Assembly: GCF_002211285.1 (NCBI RefSeq)
Contig: NZ_LOKX01000002.1
Location: forward strand, 1-64,000
Direction of reading: 5' to 3'
Length of the DNA: 64,000 bases
Source: Rhizobium sp. R635
Lineage (GTDB): Bacteria; Pseudomonadota; Alphaproteobacteria; Rhizobiales; Rhizobiaceae
Below, one piece after another: positions 1 to 10,443 of the stretch (its first letter is position 1; each line of letters starts with the position of its first letter). Position numbers and translations under genes: made by a program. The notes under the pieces were generated by a model, which did no database searches, was not told the origin of the DNA, and worked only from the letters and a program-made list of their open reading frames with translations.

Positions 1-1
1 C

Positions 2-100
2 TATATTCGGTATTACAACAACGATCGCATCAGGCTAAAACTCAAAGGGCTGAGCCCTGTTCAATACAGGACTCAGCCCTTAAATAATCCCAGCCAATAA
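2..100 (+). pseudogene. C-terminal end of an IS3-family transposase (cut by window edge)
   Basis: The frame entering from the left edge reads YYNNDRIRLKLKGLSPVQYR and ends with TAA at 98-100. The NNDRI..LKGLSPVQYR ending is the classical C-terminus of the OrfB DDE transposase of IS3-family (IS150-group) elements. Only the last 32 codons are inside the window, so whether the transposase is intact cannot be judged. It reads towards lpxB, which lies on the other strand, and its stop codon is followed within about 30 bases by the element's terminal repeat. Confidence 0.85.
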
Positions 101-127
101 ACCGTCCAACTTTACGGGGTCAGTTCA
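101..127 (+). mobile_element. Right terminal inverted repeat of the IS3-family element
   Basis: Read on the minus strand the bases begin TGAACTGACCCCGTAAAGTT followed by GGAC, which matches the form of IS150-group ends (TGTACTGACCCC..AAAGTTGGAC). The outer TGA of this end (127-125) is the in-frame stop codon of lpxB, so the element boundary falls exactly at the lpxB 3' end. The target-site duplication cannot be checked because the other end of the element is outside the window. Confidence 0.75.
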
Positions 128-1294
128 GAAATGGCCGGGTTTTTTATTGGCGAGAACATCGAGCAATATCTTAGCCGCGTGCTCTCCTGGCGGTCTTTCC
201 GTCTGCATTCGCTGCCAGATGAGCTCGTAGCCTTCCTTCATCGCCTTGAGCTGATAGGTGTCGGCCGACAACCTTTCCATCCAGCGTGCAAGGCTTGCGC
301 CGCGAACGACATCGTTCAGATATTCCGGCACGACCGGGTAGTCGGCGATCAGATTCGGCAGCGCGCCGGTCCAGGTCTTGATGCTCGACGTCAGCATCCG
401 CATGATCCAGTCGACCTTATAGGCCGAGACGACGGGAACATCGGCAAGCGCCAATTCGAGAATGACCGTTCCGGAGGCCGCCATGGCTGCATCGGCTTCC
501 GCGAAGGCCTTCCATTTCGCTTCCGCGCCGACGACGATCTCCGGCTGTACCGCCCATGCCGCCGTCATTTCGCGAACGAGCGCCTGCCTGTGTGGCACGG
601 TCGGCAGAATAAAGCGCATAGAGCCGTTGCGGGCGACAAGCTCGTTCGTTGCGGCCTGGAAGTAAGGCAGGAGTTTCTTGATCTCGGAGGAACGCGAGCC
701 GGGAAGAAGAAGGATCGGGCCGTTGCCGGGCTGCCTGCCGGCGCGCAGGCGACGGGTCTCAAGCAATGCAGGCTCGGCAGTCAGGCGATGCCCGACATAG
801 GTCGTTGCCGGCCCACCGAGCGAACGCATCACTCCCGGCTCGAAGGGCAGGACGGCGAGCACGTGATCGACATAGCCGAGCATCCGCGTCGCGCGATATT
901 CCTTCCAGGCCCAGACGCTCGGACAGACATAGTTGACGACAGGCAGATCGGGCAGCGCGGTACGCACGCGCTTGGCCACGCGATGGGTGAAATCCGGGCT
1001 GTCGATAATGAGGAGGATATCCGGCCTGGCCTCGATGATATCAGCCGTCGTCTTGCGGATCAGGGTGAACAGCCTCGGCAGCCGGCTCAGCACCTGGGTG
1101 ATGCCCATGATCGACAGCTCGGAAAAATCAAACAGCGATTTCAAGCCTTCGGCCTGCAGCCCCTCGCCGCCGACGCCGACGAGCTCCACCGGTCCAGCAT
1201 GAATGCGCTTGAGCGCGGCGATCAGATCGGCACCGAGCAGATCACCCGAGACCTCGCCGGCGATGACGGCGATCTTCAGCGGCGCGCCACTCAT
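125..1294 (-). CDS. lpxB: Lipid-A-disaccharide synthase LpxB
   Basis: GT19 family glycosyltransferase that joins 2,3-diacylglucosamine-1-phosphate to its UDP-activated form to give the lipid A disaccharide at the inner membrane. The N-terminal AGEVSGDLLGADLI and the central LPGSRSSEIKKLLPYF motifs are typical of LpxB. The ATG at 1294 is chosen over the one at 1306 because it gives an ATGA overlap with the lpxI stop and a 389-residue product, the usual length. Last gene of the lipid A cluster lpxD-fabZ-lpxA-lpxI-lpxB. Odd point: the stop codon is contributed by the end of an IS3-type element, so the native last residues after KKPGHF may have been lost; the conserved core is intact and activity is expected. 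Confidence 0.95.
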   Translation of the reverse strand: MSGAPLKIAVIAGEVSGDLLGADLIAALKRIHAGPVELVGVGGEGLQAEGLKSLFDFSELSIMGITQVLSRLPRLFTLIRKTTADIIEARPDILLIIDSPDFTHRVAKRVRTALPDLPVVNYVCPSVWAWKEYRATRMLGYVDHVLAVLPFEPGVMRSLGGPATTYVGHRLTAEPALLETRRLRAGRQPGNGPILLLPGSRSSEIKKLLPYFQAATNELVARNGSMRFILPTVPHRQALVREMTAAWAVQPEIVVGAEAKWKAFAEADAAMAASGTVILELALADVPVVSAYKVDWIMRMLTSSIKTWTGALPNLIADYPVVPEYLNDVVRGASLARWMERLSADTYQLKAMKEGYELIWQRMQTERPPGEHAAKILLDVLANKKPGHF

Positions 1295-2172
1295 TCGAGC
1301 CCCCATGCCGGCAGGCCGCGATCGATGCCGCAGACGAAAAGCCCGGCCTCATCGGCAGCCTTGATGACGGCGGCGCGATCGAGCACCAGTGACCGCCCAG
1401 CCTCGACGGCGATGCCAGCAAGACCGGCGTTGCCAGCATTCAAGACCGTCGAAACGCCGATCGCCGGCAGATCGGCGCGAATATCCTGCTGGGGCTTGCA
1501 AAGCTTGACGAGCCCGCCGCGGCGGCGCGGCGAGATGCGCCCGGCGGCTCTGAGACCTGCGACACGTTCCAGCATCTCGTCCGTGCCCTCAAGCCCCTCC
1601 AGGGCAACGACGCGCCCGCCGATGCTGACGGCGCCCTGCCCGATATCGAGCCGGCCGAGCGTTTCGGCGGCTTCGGCAGCGCGGGCGATATCGCGGCGAT
1701 CTTCCTCACTGGGCGCCACCGCGCCAAGGGGGCCGATGGAAGCAAGAAGATCAGGAGCGATCTCATGGGCACCGACGACGCGCCGGCCGTTTCCCTCGAT
1801 CAACCGGATCACCATCTGCAGAACCGTATCATCACCGCCAGACAGCAATGTGCGGATGGCGGCCGGAACCTTCATCAGGATGCGCAGGGTCGGCCGCACC
1901 TCACGCCACTCCGGCCGGCGGCGCACGCTGCCGGACATGACGACGCGGCTGACGCCGTAGCGGTTGAAGAGGCCGTCGAGGGCGGCGAAATCGCCGATGC
2001 CGACGACCGCGTGGTCATAGCCTTCCCAGCGCCGGTCGCTCTCGTCCTTCAGCGCAACGATAACGGGATTTTCGCCAGCCGCTCGCGCGGCCTCGGCGAC
2101 ATAGGAAGGCAGAAGACCACCGCCGGCGATGATCGCCAGCCGGCCCGCCGCGGTGTCGCCTGATAAAGCCAC
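1291..2172 (-). CDS. lpxI: UDP-2,3-diacylglucosamine pyrophosphatase LpxI (DUF1009)
   Basis: Hydrolyses UDP-2,3-diacylglucosamine to lipid X plus UMP, the step before LpxB. LpxI replaces LpxH in alphaproteobacteria and is unrelated to it in sequence. The 293-residue length, the N-terminal AIIAGGGLLPSYVAEAA segment and the C-terminal conserved block CKPQQDIRADLPAIG..LNAGNAGLAGIAVEAGRSL are those of the LpxI/DUF1009 family. The start is a GTG at 2172, three bases after the lpxA stop; the 3' end overlaps lpxB by four bases. Position between lpxA and lpxB agrees with the role. Confidence 0.93.
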   Translation of the reverse strand: MALSGDTAAGRLAIIAGGGLLPSYVAEAARAAGENPVIVALKDESDRRWEGYDHAVVGIGDFAALDGLFNRYGVSRVVMSGSVRRRPEWREVRPTLRILMKVPAAIRTLLSGGDDTVLQMVIRLIEGNGRRVVGAHEIAPDLLASIGPLGAVAPSEEDRRDIARAAEAAETLGRLDIGQGAVSIGGRVVALEGLEGTDEMLERVAGLRAAGRISPRRRGGLVKLCKPQQDIRADLPAIGVSTVLNAGNAGLAGIAVEAGRSLVLDRAAVIKAADEAGLFVCGIDRGLPAWGLE

Positions 2173-2175
2173 GGA

Positions 2176-2994
2176 CTAGCCCTTCTGCCCTCTGGTCGGC
2201 GAGGACAGGGCGCGGTCGCTTTCAGCAGCAATGAAATCGAGGATCTGGACCACCTGCTCGCAATCGGCATATTCCTCGCGGATCGCGGCGGCATTTTCGC
2301 GGACGGAGGCCGCTCCTTCGAAAATCGCCTTGTAGGCGCGGCGAACCCTGTGGATGACGGCGCGATCGATGCCGGCGCGGGTCATGCCGACGACGTTGAG
2401 ACCGCCCAGTAGCCCGGGATTGCCGTTCAGCATGCCGTAGGGGATGACGTCGTAACTCACTGCCGACAGACCGCCGACGAAGGCGTGACGGCCGACGCGG
2501 GTGAACTGGTGAACGGCCGAGCCGCCGCCCAGGATGACGCGATCCTCGATGACGACATGGCCGGCGAGCATGACGTTGTTCGACATGATCACGTGGTTGC
2601 CGACGCGGCAATCATGCGCGACATGGGAATTGGCAAGGAAGAGGTTGTTGTCGCCGACGATCGTCTGACCGCCGAAATCGGCCGTGCCCGTATTCATCGT
2701 CACGCCTTCGCGGATCGTGCAGTTGGCGCCGACCGTCAGTGTCGTCTCCTCGCCGCCATGATGCACGCTCTGCGGATCACCGCCGACCACGGCCATCGGG
2801 AAGATGCGCGTGCCTTTGCCGATCACGGTGCGGCCGGTGACGACCGCATGCGCCAGGAGCTCGACATTCGCATGAAGCACGACATGCGCGCCGACGTAGC
2901 AGAAGGGACCGATTTTCACGCCCTCACCGATATCAGCTCCGTCTTCGACGACGGCCATCGGATGAATACGGGCGCTTTCGGCGATATTGCTCAT
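2176..2994 (-). CDS. lpxA: UDP-N-acetylglucosamine O-acyltransferase LpxA
   Basis: First enzyme of lipid A synthesis: transfers a 3-hydroxyacyl chain from ACP to the 3-OH of UDP-GlcNAc. The 272-residue protein is a left-handed beta-helix of hexapeptide repeats (for example [30 protein letters not shown]), with His127 in NSHVAHDC at the position of the catalytic histidine of E. coli LpxA (His125), followed by a helical C-terminal domain. The start overlaps the fabZ stop in an ATGA at 2991-2994, indicating translational coupling. Confidence 0.96.
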   Translation of the reverse strand: MSNIAESARIHPMAVVEDGADIGEGVKIGPFCYVGAHVVLHANVELLAHAVVTGRTVIGKGTRIFPMAVVGGDPQSVHHGGEETTLTVGANCTIREGVTMNTGTADFGGQTIVGDNNLFLANSHVAHDCRVGNHVIMSNNVMLAGHVVIEDRVILGGGSAVHQFTRVGRHAFVGGLSAVSYDVIPYGMLNGNPGLLGGLNVVGMTRAGIDRAVIHRVRRAYKAIFEGAASVRENAAAIREEYADCEQVVQILDFIAAESDRALSSPTRGQKG

Positions 2995-3458
2995 GCCTGA
3001 TCCTTACGAACGATCATCGCGCCGATATCGGCCTCGGCGACAAGCGCGCCGTCAACCTTGGCGTCGCAATGGAATTTCCAGATATTGCCGCGCTGCTTGT
3101 GCTTCTTGACGTGAAATTCGACGCGATCGCCGGGCACGACGGGCTTGCGGAAGCGCGCATTCTCAATGGTCATGAAATAGACGAGGTTGCCCGGCTGGCC
3201 TTCCTTCTTGGCACAGATCGCACCCGCCGTCTGGGCCATGCCCTCGATCAGCAGAACGCCCGGCATGATCGGAGATTCCGGAAAATGGCCGGTGAAATGC
3301 GGTTCGTTCACGGTGACGTTCTTGATACCGATCGCGGTGTTGTCGCCGTCGATCTCGATAATCTTGTCGACCATGAGAAACGGATACCTGTGCGGCAGCA
3401 GCTTCATGATCTCAATGATGTCAGCCGAAGAAAGCGTTGTCGTGGCTTCCTCAGTCAT
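2991..3458 (-). CDS. fabZ: 3-hydroxyacyl-[ACP] dehydratase FabZ
   Basis: Dehydrates beta-hydroxyacyl-ACP in fatty acid elongation; acts in the cytosol as a hot-dog-fold enzyme. The 155-residue protein carries [11 protein letters not shown] and the active-site stretch [20 protein letters not shown] with His58 and Glu72. It overlaps lpxD by eight bases and lpxA by four, so it is part of the lipid A operon and competes with LpxA/LpxD for hydroxyacyl-ACP. Confidence 0.96.
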   Translation of the reverse strand: MTEEATTTLSSADIIEIMKLLPHRYPFLMVDKIIEIDGDNTAIGIKNVTVNEPHFTGHFPESPIMPGVLLIEGMAQTAGAICAKKEGQPGNLVYFMTIENARFRKPVVPGDRVEFHVKKHKQRGNIWKFHCDAKVDGALVAEADIGAMIVRKDQA

Positions 3459-4521
3459 TTTGCTTGCCTCCAGGGTTCTTTCCGCGCAACTTGCTCTTCG
3501 AAACCTGCTGCGCGGCCTCTCTCAGATAGTCTTTTAGCGGACGTGCAGGGACACCGCCATATTGTCCGCCGGCGGCAAGATCGGTCATGATACCGCTTTT
3601 GGCGGCAATCTGCACGCCGTCACCGATGGTCACGTGCCCCTTGATTCCGGCCTGGCCGCCGATCTGCACGCCATTGCCGATCTTCGTGCTGCCGGCAATG
3701 CCGACCTGCGAAACGATGGCGCAATGGCGGCCGATCTGGACGTTGTGGCCGATCTGCACCTGATTGTCGATCTTGGTGCCCTCGCCGATGACCGTATCGT
3801 CCATGGCGCCGCGGTCGATCGTCGTATTGGCGCCGATCTCGACATTGTCCTGAATGATCACGCGGCCAATCTGGACGATCTTGATCATGCCGCGCGGACC
3901 CGGCGCATAACCGAAGCCATCCTGGCCGATGCGAACGCCATTGTGGATGATGACGCCATTGCCGATCAGCGCGCAGAGAATGCTGGCATTGGCAGCGATC
4001 GAACTATCCCGGCCGATCTTGACATTTGAACCGATGACGGCGTGCGCGCCGATGCGCGTCCCCTCGCCGATCTCGGCGTGCGCACCGATGACGGCCAACG
4101 GCTCGACGATCACGCCTTTCTCGAGTTTGGCGCTCGGATCGATCACCGCGCTCGGAGCGATCTCGCTCTCGCCTGGAAGGCCAACTGGACGCAATGCAGC
4201 GGGATAAAACAGGCCGCCCGCCATTGCGAAAGCCGCGTGCGGATTGGACGACAGGATGATCGGGATATGCGGAGGTACGAGGTCCACAAGCGCATTGTCA
4301 CAGATCACCGCAGAGGCTTCGCACGTCGCGAATTCATCGCGGCTGCGGCGCGACAGGATATAACAGACGTCGCCCGCCCGCGCCCGGCTGATGGGCGCGA
4401 CGGACCTGACGACGACATCGGCATGATCGGAATTAGCGAGCTCCGCCCCAAGAAACTCTGCCAGCTCCGCGAGCTTCAGACCTTCATGGGGCAGAAAAAA
4501 AGCGTTGTGCTCCATCGGCAA
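3451..4521 (-). CDS. lpxD: UDP-3-O-acylglucosamine N-acyltransferase LpxD
   Basis: Adds the amide-linked hydroxyacyl chain to UDP-3-O-acyl-glucosamine. 356 residues: an N-terminal uridine-binding domain (about 1-110) and a long hexapeptide left-handed beta-helix (about 120-320), with the putative catalytic His259 in [10 protein letters not shown]. The C-terminus ends in a Lys/Asn-rich tail. Two possible ATG codons (4521, and 4515 two codons later) cannot be separated. It is separated from bamA by about 44 bases and overlaps fabZ. Confidence 0.95.
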   Translation of the reverse strand: MPMEHNAFFLPHEGLKLAELAEFLGAELANSDHADVVVRSVAPISRARAGDVCYILSRRSRDEFATCEASAVICDNALVDLVPPHIPIILSSNPHAAFAMAGGLFYPAALRPVGLPGESEIAPSAVIDPSAKLEKGVIVEPLAVIGAHAEIGEGTRIGAHAVIGSNVKIGRDSSIAANASILCALIGNGVIIHNGVRIGQDGFGYAPGPRGMIKIVQIGRVIIQDNVEIGANTTIDRGAMDDTVIGEGTKIDNQVQIGHNVQIGRHCAIVSQVGIAGSTKIGNGVQIGGQAGIKGHVTIGDGVQIAAKSGIMTDLAAGGQYGGVPARPLKDYLREAAQQVSKSKLRGKNPGGKQND

Positions 4522-4565
4522 TGCTCCAGAACGGAATTGAGTCTTACAGTTCCGGACTGCCGATA

Positions 4566-6899
4566 TCAGAATTGGTTGTTGATGCCAAACTTGAAGTTCT
4601 GCGTCTTGTCGAAGTCTTCCTTGAGAACCGGGATCGCGTAATCCAGACGCAATGCACCGAAAGGAGACTGCCAGACGACGCCGACACCGACGGAAGCGCG
4701 CAGCGAAGCGCTGGTGCCTTCAGCCTGGTCTGCACCAAGAAGATCGACATCATTGCCAAACAGCGTACCGGCGTCCGCAAAGACTGCGCCACGCAGGTTG
4801 AAGTCACGCGGGAAGCCCGGCATCGGGAAGGTCGCTTCCGCGGACGCCGTGAAATAGGTCGTGCCGCCGAGCGGATCGTCGTTGGTGCCCTGGATGCGCG
4901 GACCAATACCCTTGTTCTCAAAGCCGCGAATATCGGCGTTGGTCAGGGTGAACTGGTCGAAGACGTTCAGGTTATCGCCGAAGCCGACGACATAACCCGC
5001 CGAAGCAGAAAGCGATCCGATAATATCGGCATCGTCGGCGAGCAGGTGGTAATAACGCGCTTTACCGTAGATCTTGTAGAACTGGGAGTCGCCGCCGAGG
5101 CCGGCAATTTCCTGCGTCGCCGTTGCGTAGATGCCTTCACGCGGCAGGACGGTGTCGTCGAGCGTGTTATAGGTCAGCGTCTGCGAGACGGAAGAGCGCG
5201 TCCACGGGCTCTCGTCGACCAGATTGGCGTAGGTGGCCGAAAGGTCGGCGGTATCGCCGTCATACTTCATCTGCTTGTAATTATAGCGGAAGGTCGTCGC
5301 CAGATCTTCGGTGATCGGCGCCGTGACGCGCAGAACGACGCTGGTTTCCTCGTAATCGTAGTCGTCGTTGCTCGACGTTTCGCTGTGGTTGACGTCGAAG
5401 CCTGCCGCCAGACGGTAACCGAGGAAATAGGGTTCGGTGAAGCTGACGCCGTAGGCGCGCGAGCCTTCCTGACCGCCGCCGGCCGAGATGCGGATGTACT
5501 GACCGCGGCCGAGGAAGTTCTTTTCTTCGATCGAGGCTTCGAGCAGCAGGCCATCGCCGCCGGCCGCATAACCGGCGCCGACACCGAACGAACCCGTGGA
5601 CTGATCCTGCACGTCGACGACCACCACGACGCGGTCCGGCGAGCTGCCGGGCTGGGTGGAGATATTGACGGAGGAGAAGTAACCGAGCGCTTCGAGGCGA
5701 CGCTTGGCCTTGGTGATCATCTGCTGATTGAAGGCGTCGCCTTCGCTCATATCGAATTCGCGGCGGATGACATAGTCGCGCGTGCGGCTGTTGCCGCGGA
5801 TTTCGATGCGCTCGACATAGGCGCGCTCGCCCTGATCGACCAGATATTCGACACCGATCGTATTGTTGTTGAGGTCGCGGTTACCGCGCGGCGTGACGCG
5901 TGCGAAGGGATAACCGGCAGAGGCCACCTGATCGGAGATCGCCTCGATCGACTTCTGAACTTCCTTGGCGCTGTAGAGGTGGCCCTCTTTCGTGCGCACC
6001 AGCGGCTGCAGCTGATCCGAGCCGACGCCTTCGACAGTCGACTGAACGGTCACCGGTCCGAAGTCGTAACGCTGGCCTTCCTCGATGTTGAAGGTGAGCG
6101 TGTATTTGTTGGTCGCTTCGTCGAAGCTGGCATCGGAAGAGACGATGCGCATGTCGGCATAGCCGCGGTTGTAATAAAACTGGCGCAGCGCTTCTTCGTC
6201 GGCGTGAAGCTTGTCTTCGTTGTAGACGTCCTTGCGGGTCAGGAACGACAAGAAGTTCGAGCGCTTGGTCTGGATGACGGCAGCCAGGCGGCCGGCGCTG
6301 TAGGCATTGTTACCGACGAAATTGATCGCATCGATCTTGGTGCGGTCGCCTTCATTGATGACGAAAGCCAGGTTGACGCGGCCTTCGCCGAGCGGCACCA
6401 CCTGCGTCGTCACTTCGACTTCGCTGCGACCGGTGGCGGCGTAGGCATCCTTGATCGCCTGAATGTCGGACTGGATCTGGGTATCGCTGTAGGGGCCAGC
6501 GGCATGGGTCTGAACCACGGTCGCGAGCTTGTCGTCCTTGATCTTGCGGTTGCCGTTGAAGACGACCTGATTGACGAGCTGGGCTTCCTGGACATTGACG
6601 ACGAGCGTGCTTCCGGAGACCGAGATCTTGACGTCCGAGAAGTAGCCGGTGCCGTAGAGCTGCTTGACCGAGTCATCGATATCGGTGTTCGAAAAACTCT
6701 TGCCGGGAGCGATGGTGAGGTTCGACCGGACGGCTTCCGCGCCGACGCGGCTTGCGCCGCGCACATCGATGCGCTGGATAACCGCGGCCTCAGCGGCCGT
6801 AGCAGAAACGAACGTCACAGCACCTGCGCCCGAAGCAACAACACCAGCAGACAGCGCAACCGCCGATACTGCGTTCAAAAACCTTGAACCAGCCTTCAT
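4566..6899 (-). CDS. bamA: Outer membrane protein assembly factor BamA
   Basis: Core of the BAM machine that folds beta-barrel proteins into the outer membrane. 777 residues: a signal peptide ([20 protein letters not shown].. to about residue 36), five POTRA domains in the N-terminal half (for example [18 protein letters not shown], ..[19 protein letters not shown], ..[17 protein letters not shown]), and a 16-strand barrel ending in the aromatic C-terminal Phe of FKFGINNQF. Placement between rseP and lpxD is the standard alphaproteobacterial order. Confidence 0.96.
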   Translation of the reverse strand: MKAGSRFLNAVSAVALSAGVVASGAGAVTFVSATAAEAAVIQRIDVRGASRVGAEAVRSNLTIAPGKSFSNTDIDDSVKQLYGTGYFSDVKISVSGSTLVVNVQEAQLVNQVVFNGNRKIKDDKLATVVQTHAAGPYSDTQIQSDIQAIKDAYAATGRSEVEVTTQVVPLGEGRVNLAFVINEGDRTKIDAINFVGNNAYSAGRLAAVIQTKRSNFLSFLTRKDVYNEDKLHADEEALRQFYYNRGYADMRIVSSDASFDEATNKYTLTFNIEEGQRYDFGPVTVQSTVEGVGSDQLQPLVRTKEGHLYSAKEVQKSIEAISDQVASAGYPFARVTPRGNRDLNNNTIGVEYLVDQGERAYVERIEIRGNSRTRDYVIRREFDMSEGDAFNQQMITKAKRRLEALGYFSSVNISTQPGSSPDRVVVVVDVQDQSTGSFGVGAGYAAGGDGLLLEASIEEKNFLGRGQYIRISAGGGQEGSRAYGVSFTEPYFLGYRLAAGFDVNHSETSSNDDYDYEETSVVLRVTAPITEDLATTFRYNYKQMKYDGDTADLSATYANLVDESPWTRSSVSQTLTYNTLDDTVLPREGIYATATQEIAGLGGDSQFYKIYGKARYYHLLADDADIIGSLSASAGYVVGFGDNLNVFDQFTLTNADIRGFENKGIGPRIQGTNDDPLGGTTYFTASAEATFPMPGFPRDFNLRGAVFADAGTLFGNDVDLLGADQAEGTSASLRASVGVGVVWQSPFGALRLDYAIPVLKEDFDKTQNFKFGINNQF

Positions 6900-7095
6900 T
6901 TCACCTATTACCTTTTTTCCCTCGTCCCCGTCCCCGGGAAACCCCGATTCCGGTCACGTGTGTCGTTTTACCCGCTTTTGACATACAAGCAAGGGAGGTC
7001 GTTAATTTCTGTTTACTTCATTTCCAAGCGTGACCCATTCGCCACTACAGCCTTGAAACATCGTAAATAAATAGTAATTCCCTTGCCTTGCGCGT

Positions 7096-8229
7096 TTATC
7101 CTATCAGCGCGCTAATGTCGTTCCAGGTCGCGAAAACCATCAATGTCAGTACCATGGCCAAGCCAATGCGAAATGCAATTTCCTGAGCCCCAGAGCCCAG
7201 CGGTTTTCCCCTTACCGCCTCCACCGCATAGAACATCAGGTGGCCGCCATCAAGTACCGGAACCGGCATCAGGTTAAGCAATCCTATCGAAACCGAAAGC
7301 ACGGCAGCAAGCTGCAACACTGCGCCTATACCAAGCGTGGCCATCTGGCCCGAAGCCTGCGCCACGCGGATCGGCCCACCCAACTGATCGGCCCGCATCG
7401 ATCCCGTGAGGAGATTGCCGATATATTTGAAAGTGCCGGTGACGATATCCCTGGTCTGGATCACACCCTCGCGCAGCGCCTGGAGCGGCGTATAGGTCTG
7501 CAGGCGGAAATGACCGACTTCCTGGTTGGTGACGATGCCGATCAGGCCCACTTCGATCTTGTTGCCGAACTGGTCGGTCATGTCGGTCCGTTGCGGCACC
7601 ATCGGCAGGTCGAGTTTCTGGCCGGCGCGATCGATCGTCACGACGATCTTCTGGTTCGGGCGGATGCTGACATAGCGGCGCACGTCGTCGAAGGTCTCGA
7701 CCTTGCCGCCGTCGATGGCAACCAGCAGATCGCCGGGGAGGATGCCGGCGGCCGCAGCCGCACTATCCGGCTTGACCTCGGCCACGACAGGATCGGCGAC
7801 CGTGCGGCCATAGACCGCGAAAAGAACGGTGAAGATGGCGATTGCCAGCAGAAAATTGGCGATCGGGCCGGCCGCAACGGTTGCCGCACGTTTCCACAGC
7901 TTTGCGCCGGCAAAGGAACGCGCTCTATCCTCCTCGGACATGGCGGCGAGCTTGTCGGCATCGGGTTTGCTCGAGGCATCCTCGTCGCCGAAGAAGCGGA
8001 CATAGCCGCCGAGCGGGATTACCGAAATCTTCCAGCGCGTTCCGTGGCGGTCGGTAAAACCGAATATCTCAGGACCGAAGCCGACCGAAAAGGCAAGGAT
8101 GCGGATGCCGCTCCAGCGCCCGACGAGATAGTGGCCCATCTCATGCACGAAGACGAGCAGCGAGAGGACGAGGACGAAGGGAACGATATAGCCCGTCAAA
8201 AATCCGAATATGCCGGTCACCGCTTCCAT
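7096..8229 (-). CDS. rseP: RIP metalloprotease RseP (site-2 protease)
   Basis: Inner-membrane zinc protease that cleaves transmembrane segments of regulators in regulated intramembrane proteolysis. The HEMGH motif (His29, Glu30, His33) lies in the first membrane helix, a PDZ domain occupies about residues 130-210 (VKPDSAAAAAGILPGDLLVAIDG), and the second metal-ligand motif NLMPVPVLDGG sits near residue 320, followed by the last helices. 377 residues, the normal family size. Located between cdsA and bamA. Confidence 0.95.
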   Translation of the reverse strand: MEAVTGIFGFLTGYIVPFVLVLSLLVFVHEMGHYLVGRWSGIRILAFSVGFGPEIFGFTDRHGTRWKISVIPLGGYVRFFGDEDASSKPDADKLAAMSEEDRARSFAGAKLWKRAATVAAGPIANFLLAIAIFTVLFAVYGRTVADPVVAEVKPDSAAAAAGILPGDLLVAIDGGKVETFDDVRRYVSIRPNQKIVVTIDRAGQKLDLPMVPQRTDMTDQFGNKIEVGLIGIVTNQEVGHFRLQTYTPLQALREGVIQTRDIVTGTFKYIGNLLTGSMRADQLGGPIRVAQASGQMATLGIGAVLQLAAVLSVSIGLLNLMPVPVLDGGHLMFYAVEAVRGKPLGSGAQEIAFRIGLAMVLTLMVFATWNDISALIG

Positions 8230-8257
8230 GAGTTCCTTCCGTCAGGCTGCCGCGTCA

Positions 8258-9088
8258 TCAAAGGCCGAACAACGCCGCACCAAGCGACGTCATCCCGTTC
8301 CCCTTTATCAAGGAAAATAGCCCAGCAAGCAAGAACGCCGAAAAGCAGGCAAAAATCAGCCCGTCGACGCGGTCCATGACGCCGCCGTGGCCCGGGATGA
8401 GATGGCTCGAATCCTTGACGCCGAATTTGCGCTTGATGAAAGATTCGAAAAGATCGCCAGACTGGCTGCAGACCGACAGAACGAGCGCCACGCCGGCGGC
8501 AATGTTTTCCGCGCCGGGAAGAAGAAAATGAACGAGAAGGACGCCGGCTGCGACCGCAGAAACGGCACCGCCGATTGCCCCCGACCATGTCTTTCCAGGC
8601 GAGATCGACGGGGCAAGCTTCGGCCCGCGAAGCGCCCTGCCGACGAAATAGGCAAGGATATCGGTGGCCCAGACGACGGCGAAGACGAAGAGCATGGCGT
8701 AGAGACCCGGCTGATCGTCGCTTCTGATCGCAGCGAGCGCCACGCCGGTGGCGCCGGCATAAAACAGGCCTGCCGGGAACCAACGGCTCGTACCGTGCAG
8801 GATGATGAGGGCAATACCGACGGCGGTGACCCCGACCAGCATGCCGGTGGCGAATTCGAAATTGCCGACAAGCACGAGAAAGGCGATCGCCGCCTCGCCG
8901 ACCCAGCCGACCGCATTGGCGACCCAGTCACGCGCGATGCCGGTGATCTTCGTCCACTCATAATAGATCAGCAGGCCGATCAGTGCTGCGAGGATGCGGA
9001 AGGCAAGACCGCCATACCAGGTGGCGGCGAGAACGACGACCGCAAGAATCAGTCCTGAAACGATGCGGAGCTTCAATTCCCTATGCAT
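8258..9088 (-). CDS. cdsA: Phosphatidate cytidylyltransferase CdsA
   Basis: Makes CDP-diacylglycerol from phosphatidic acid and CTP at the inner membrane, the branch point of phospholipid synthesis. 276 residues with many hydrophobic helices and the family signature SFIKRKFGVKDSSHLIPGHG followed by GVMDRVD near the C-terminus. The open frame continues upstream, but the ATG at 9088 ([12 protein letters not shown]) shares a base with the uppS stop (TGATG), which fits a coupled start and the family N-terminus. Confidence 0.95.
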   Translation of the reverse strand: MHRELKLRIVSGLILAVVVLAATWYGGLAFRILAALIGLLIYYEWTKITGIARDWVANAVGWVGEAAIAFLVLVGNFEFATGMLVGVTAVGIALIILHGTSRWFPAGLFYAGATGVALAAIRSDDQPGLYAMLFVFAVVWATDILAYFVGRALRGPKLAPSISPGKTWSGAIGGAVSAVAAGVLLVHFLLPGAENIAAGVALVLSVCSQSGDLFESFIKRKFGVKDSSHLIPGHGGVMDRVDGLIFACFSAFLLAGLFSLIKGNGMTSLGAALFGL

Positions 9089-9828
9089 CAGGTGCCGACC
9101 GCGGCTGCTTGTGACAAGCCACCGAAACGCCGGTCGCGGGAGGCGAATTTCTCCAGCGCCGAGCGGAAGATTTCGGGGCTGAAATCCGGCCAGTATTCCG
9201 GAAGGAAGACGAATTCCGAATAGGCGGCCTGCCACAGCAGGAAATTGGACAGCCGCTCCTCGCCGCTCGTGCGGATGATGAGATCCGGATCGGGAATACC
9301 TGCCGTATCGAGACGGGCATTGATCAGAGCGGGGGTGATATCCTGCGCTCTCAGACGGCCGGATTCGACATCCCTTGCCAAGCTCACCACGGCGCGGGAG
9401 ATCTCATCCCGGGAGCCGTAGTTGAAAGCGATGACCAGCGTCAGCGCCGTATTCTCCTTGGTCGTCTCCTCCGCTTCGAGCAGGAGGCCGAGAATATCGC
9501 TGCGCAGGCTGTGACGATCGCCGATCACCTTGATCCGCACATTCTGGCGATGAAGTTCGGCAAGGTCGCGCCGGATGAAAGCCTTGAGCAGGCCGAGCAG
9601 ATCGGAGACCTCGGCCTCCGGCCGGCGCCAGTTCTCCGAGGAGAAGGCGAAGAGCGTCAGATATTTGATGCCGGCGGCACCGGCGGCGCGCACCGTCTCG
9701 CGCACCGCTTCGACACCCTTTCGATGGCCCATGGTGCGCGGCAGGCCGCGCTGCTTGGCCCAACGGCCATTGCCGTCCATGATGATGGCAACATGCTCTG
9801 GCACAGTCACAAATACAGCTTCCGACAT
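9088..9828 (-). CDS. uppS: Isoprenyl transferase (undecaprenyl diphosphate synthase) UppS
   Basis: Condenses isopentenyl diphosphate units onto farnesyl diphosphate to form the C55 carrier lipid for peptidoglycan and polysaccharides. 246 residues from [12 protein letters not shown]; the motif [13 protein letters not shown] holds the catalytic Asp18, and the end shows the family motif [20 protein letters not shown]. The longer in-frame start at 9900 would add 24 residues and run into the frr end, so the ATG at 9828 is preferred. Coupled to cdsA by a one-base overlap. Confidence 0.95.
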   Translation of the reverse strand: MSEAVFVTVPEHVAIIMDGNGRWAKQRGLPRTMGHRKGVEAVRETVRAAGAAGIKYLTLFAFSSENWRRPEAEVSDLLGLLKAFIRRDLAELHRQNVRIKVIGDRHSLRSDILGLLLEAEETTKENTALTLVIAFNYGSRDEISRAVVSLARDVESGRLRAQDITPALINARLDTAGIPDPDLIIRTSGEERLSNFLLWQAAYSEFVFLPEYWPDFSPEIFRSALEKFASRDRRFGGLSQAAAVGT

Positions 9829-9865
9829 TTCCCGTCCGGTCTTTCCAGGCAAAGGCACAGATCCC

Positions 9866-10426
9866 TTAGACCTGCATGATTTCCTTTTCCTTCTCGGCAA
9901 GCAAGCGGTCGATTTCGGAAATCGTCTCGTCCGTCATCTTCTGTACGCGTTCGGACTGCGCCCTGCCCTCGTCCTGGCCGATTACGCCATCCTTCTCGGC
10001 CTTTTTAAGGCCGTCCATACCGTCACGGCGGACATGGCGAATCGCCACCTTGCTCTTTTCGGCATAATCGTGAGCCACCTTGACGAGCGACTTGCGGCGC
10101 TCCTCGTTCAGTTCCGGCAGCGGAATGCGCAGGCTCTGGCCGTCGACGATCGGATTGAGGCCGAGATTGGATTCGCGAATGCCGCGATCGACGGCGCTGA
10201 CCATCGACTTGTCCCAGACGGAAACCGTCAGCATGCGCGGCTCGGGCACGGTGATGTTTGCGACCTGGTTCAACGGCACGCGCGAACCATAGGCCTCGAT
10301 CGTTACCGGATCGAGGATGTTGGCCGAAGCGCGGCCGGTGCGCAGCGATGCGATGTCGCTCTTGAATGACGAAACCGCGCCGTCCATGCGGCGCTTCAGT
10401 TCCTTGATGTCGATACCTTCACTCAT
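9866..10426 (-). CDS. frr: Ribosome recycling factor
   Basis: Splits the post-termination ribosome together with EF-G. The 186-residue length and the segments [36 protein letters not shown] and [29 protein letters not shown] are diagnostic. It follows pyrH after a gap that holds two palindromic repeats. Confidence 0.97.
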   Translation of the reverse strand: MSEGIDIKELKRRMDGAVSSFKSDIASLRTGRASANILDPVTIEAYGSRVPLNQVANITVPEPRMLTVSVWDKSMVSAVDRGIRESNLGLNPIVDGQSLRIPLPELNEERRKSLVKVAHDYAEKSKVAIRHVRRDGMDGLKKAEKDGVIGQDEGRAQSERVQKMTDETISEIDRLLAEKEKEIMQV

Positions 10427-10443
10427 GTCGATGCTCCCGTCCG

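Noticed and set aside
131..1960. Long open frame (609 codons) on the plus strand opposite lpxB and lpxI
   Set aside because: Shadow of GC-rich coding DNA; the minus-strand proteins have clear family motifs, while this frame is low-complexity and Arg/Ser-rich.
4521..6887. 788-codon plus-strand frame opposite bamA
   Set aside because: Antisense of a well-recognised gene. The many Asp/Val/Arg residues follow from third-position GC bias, and no family pattern is seen.
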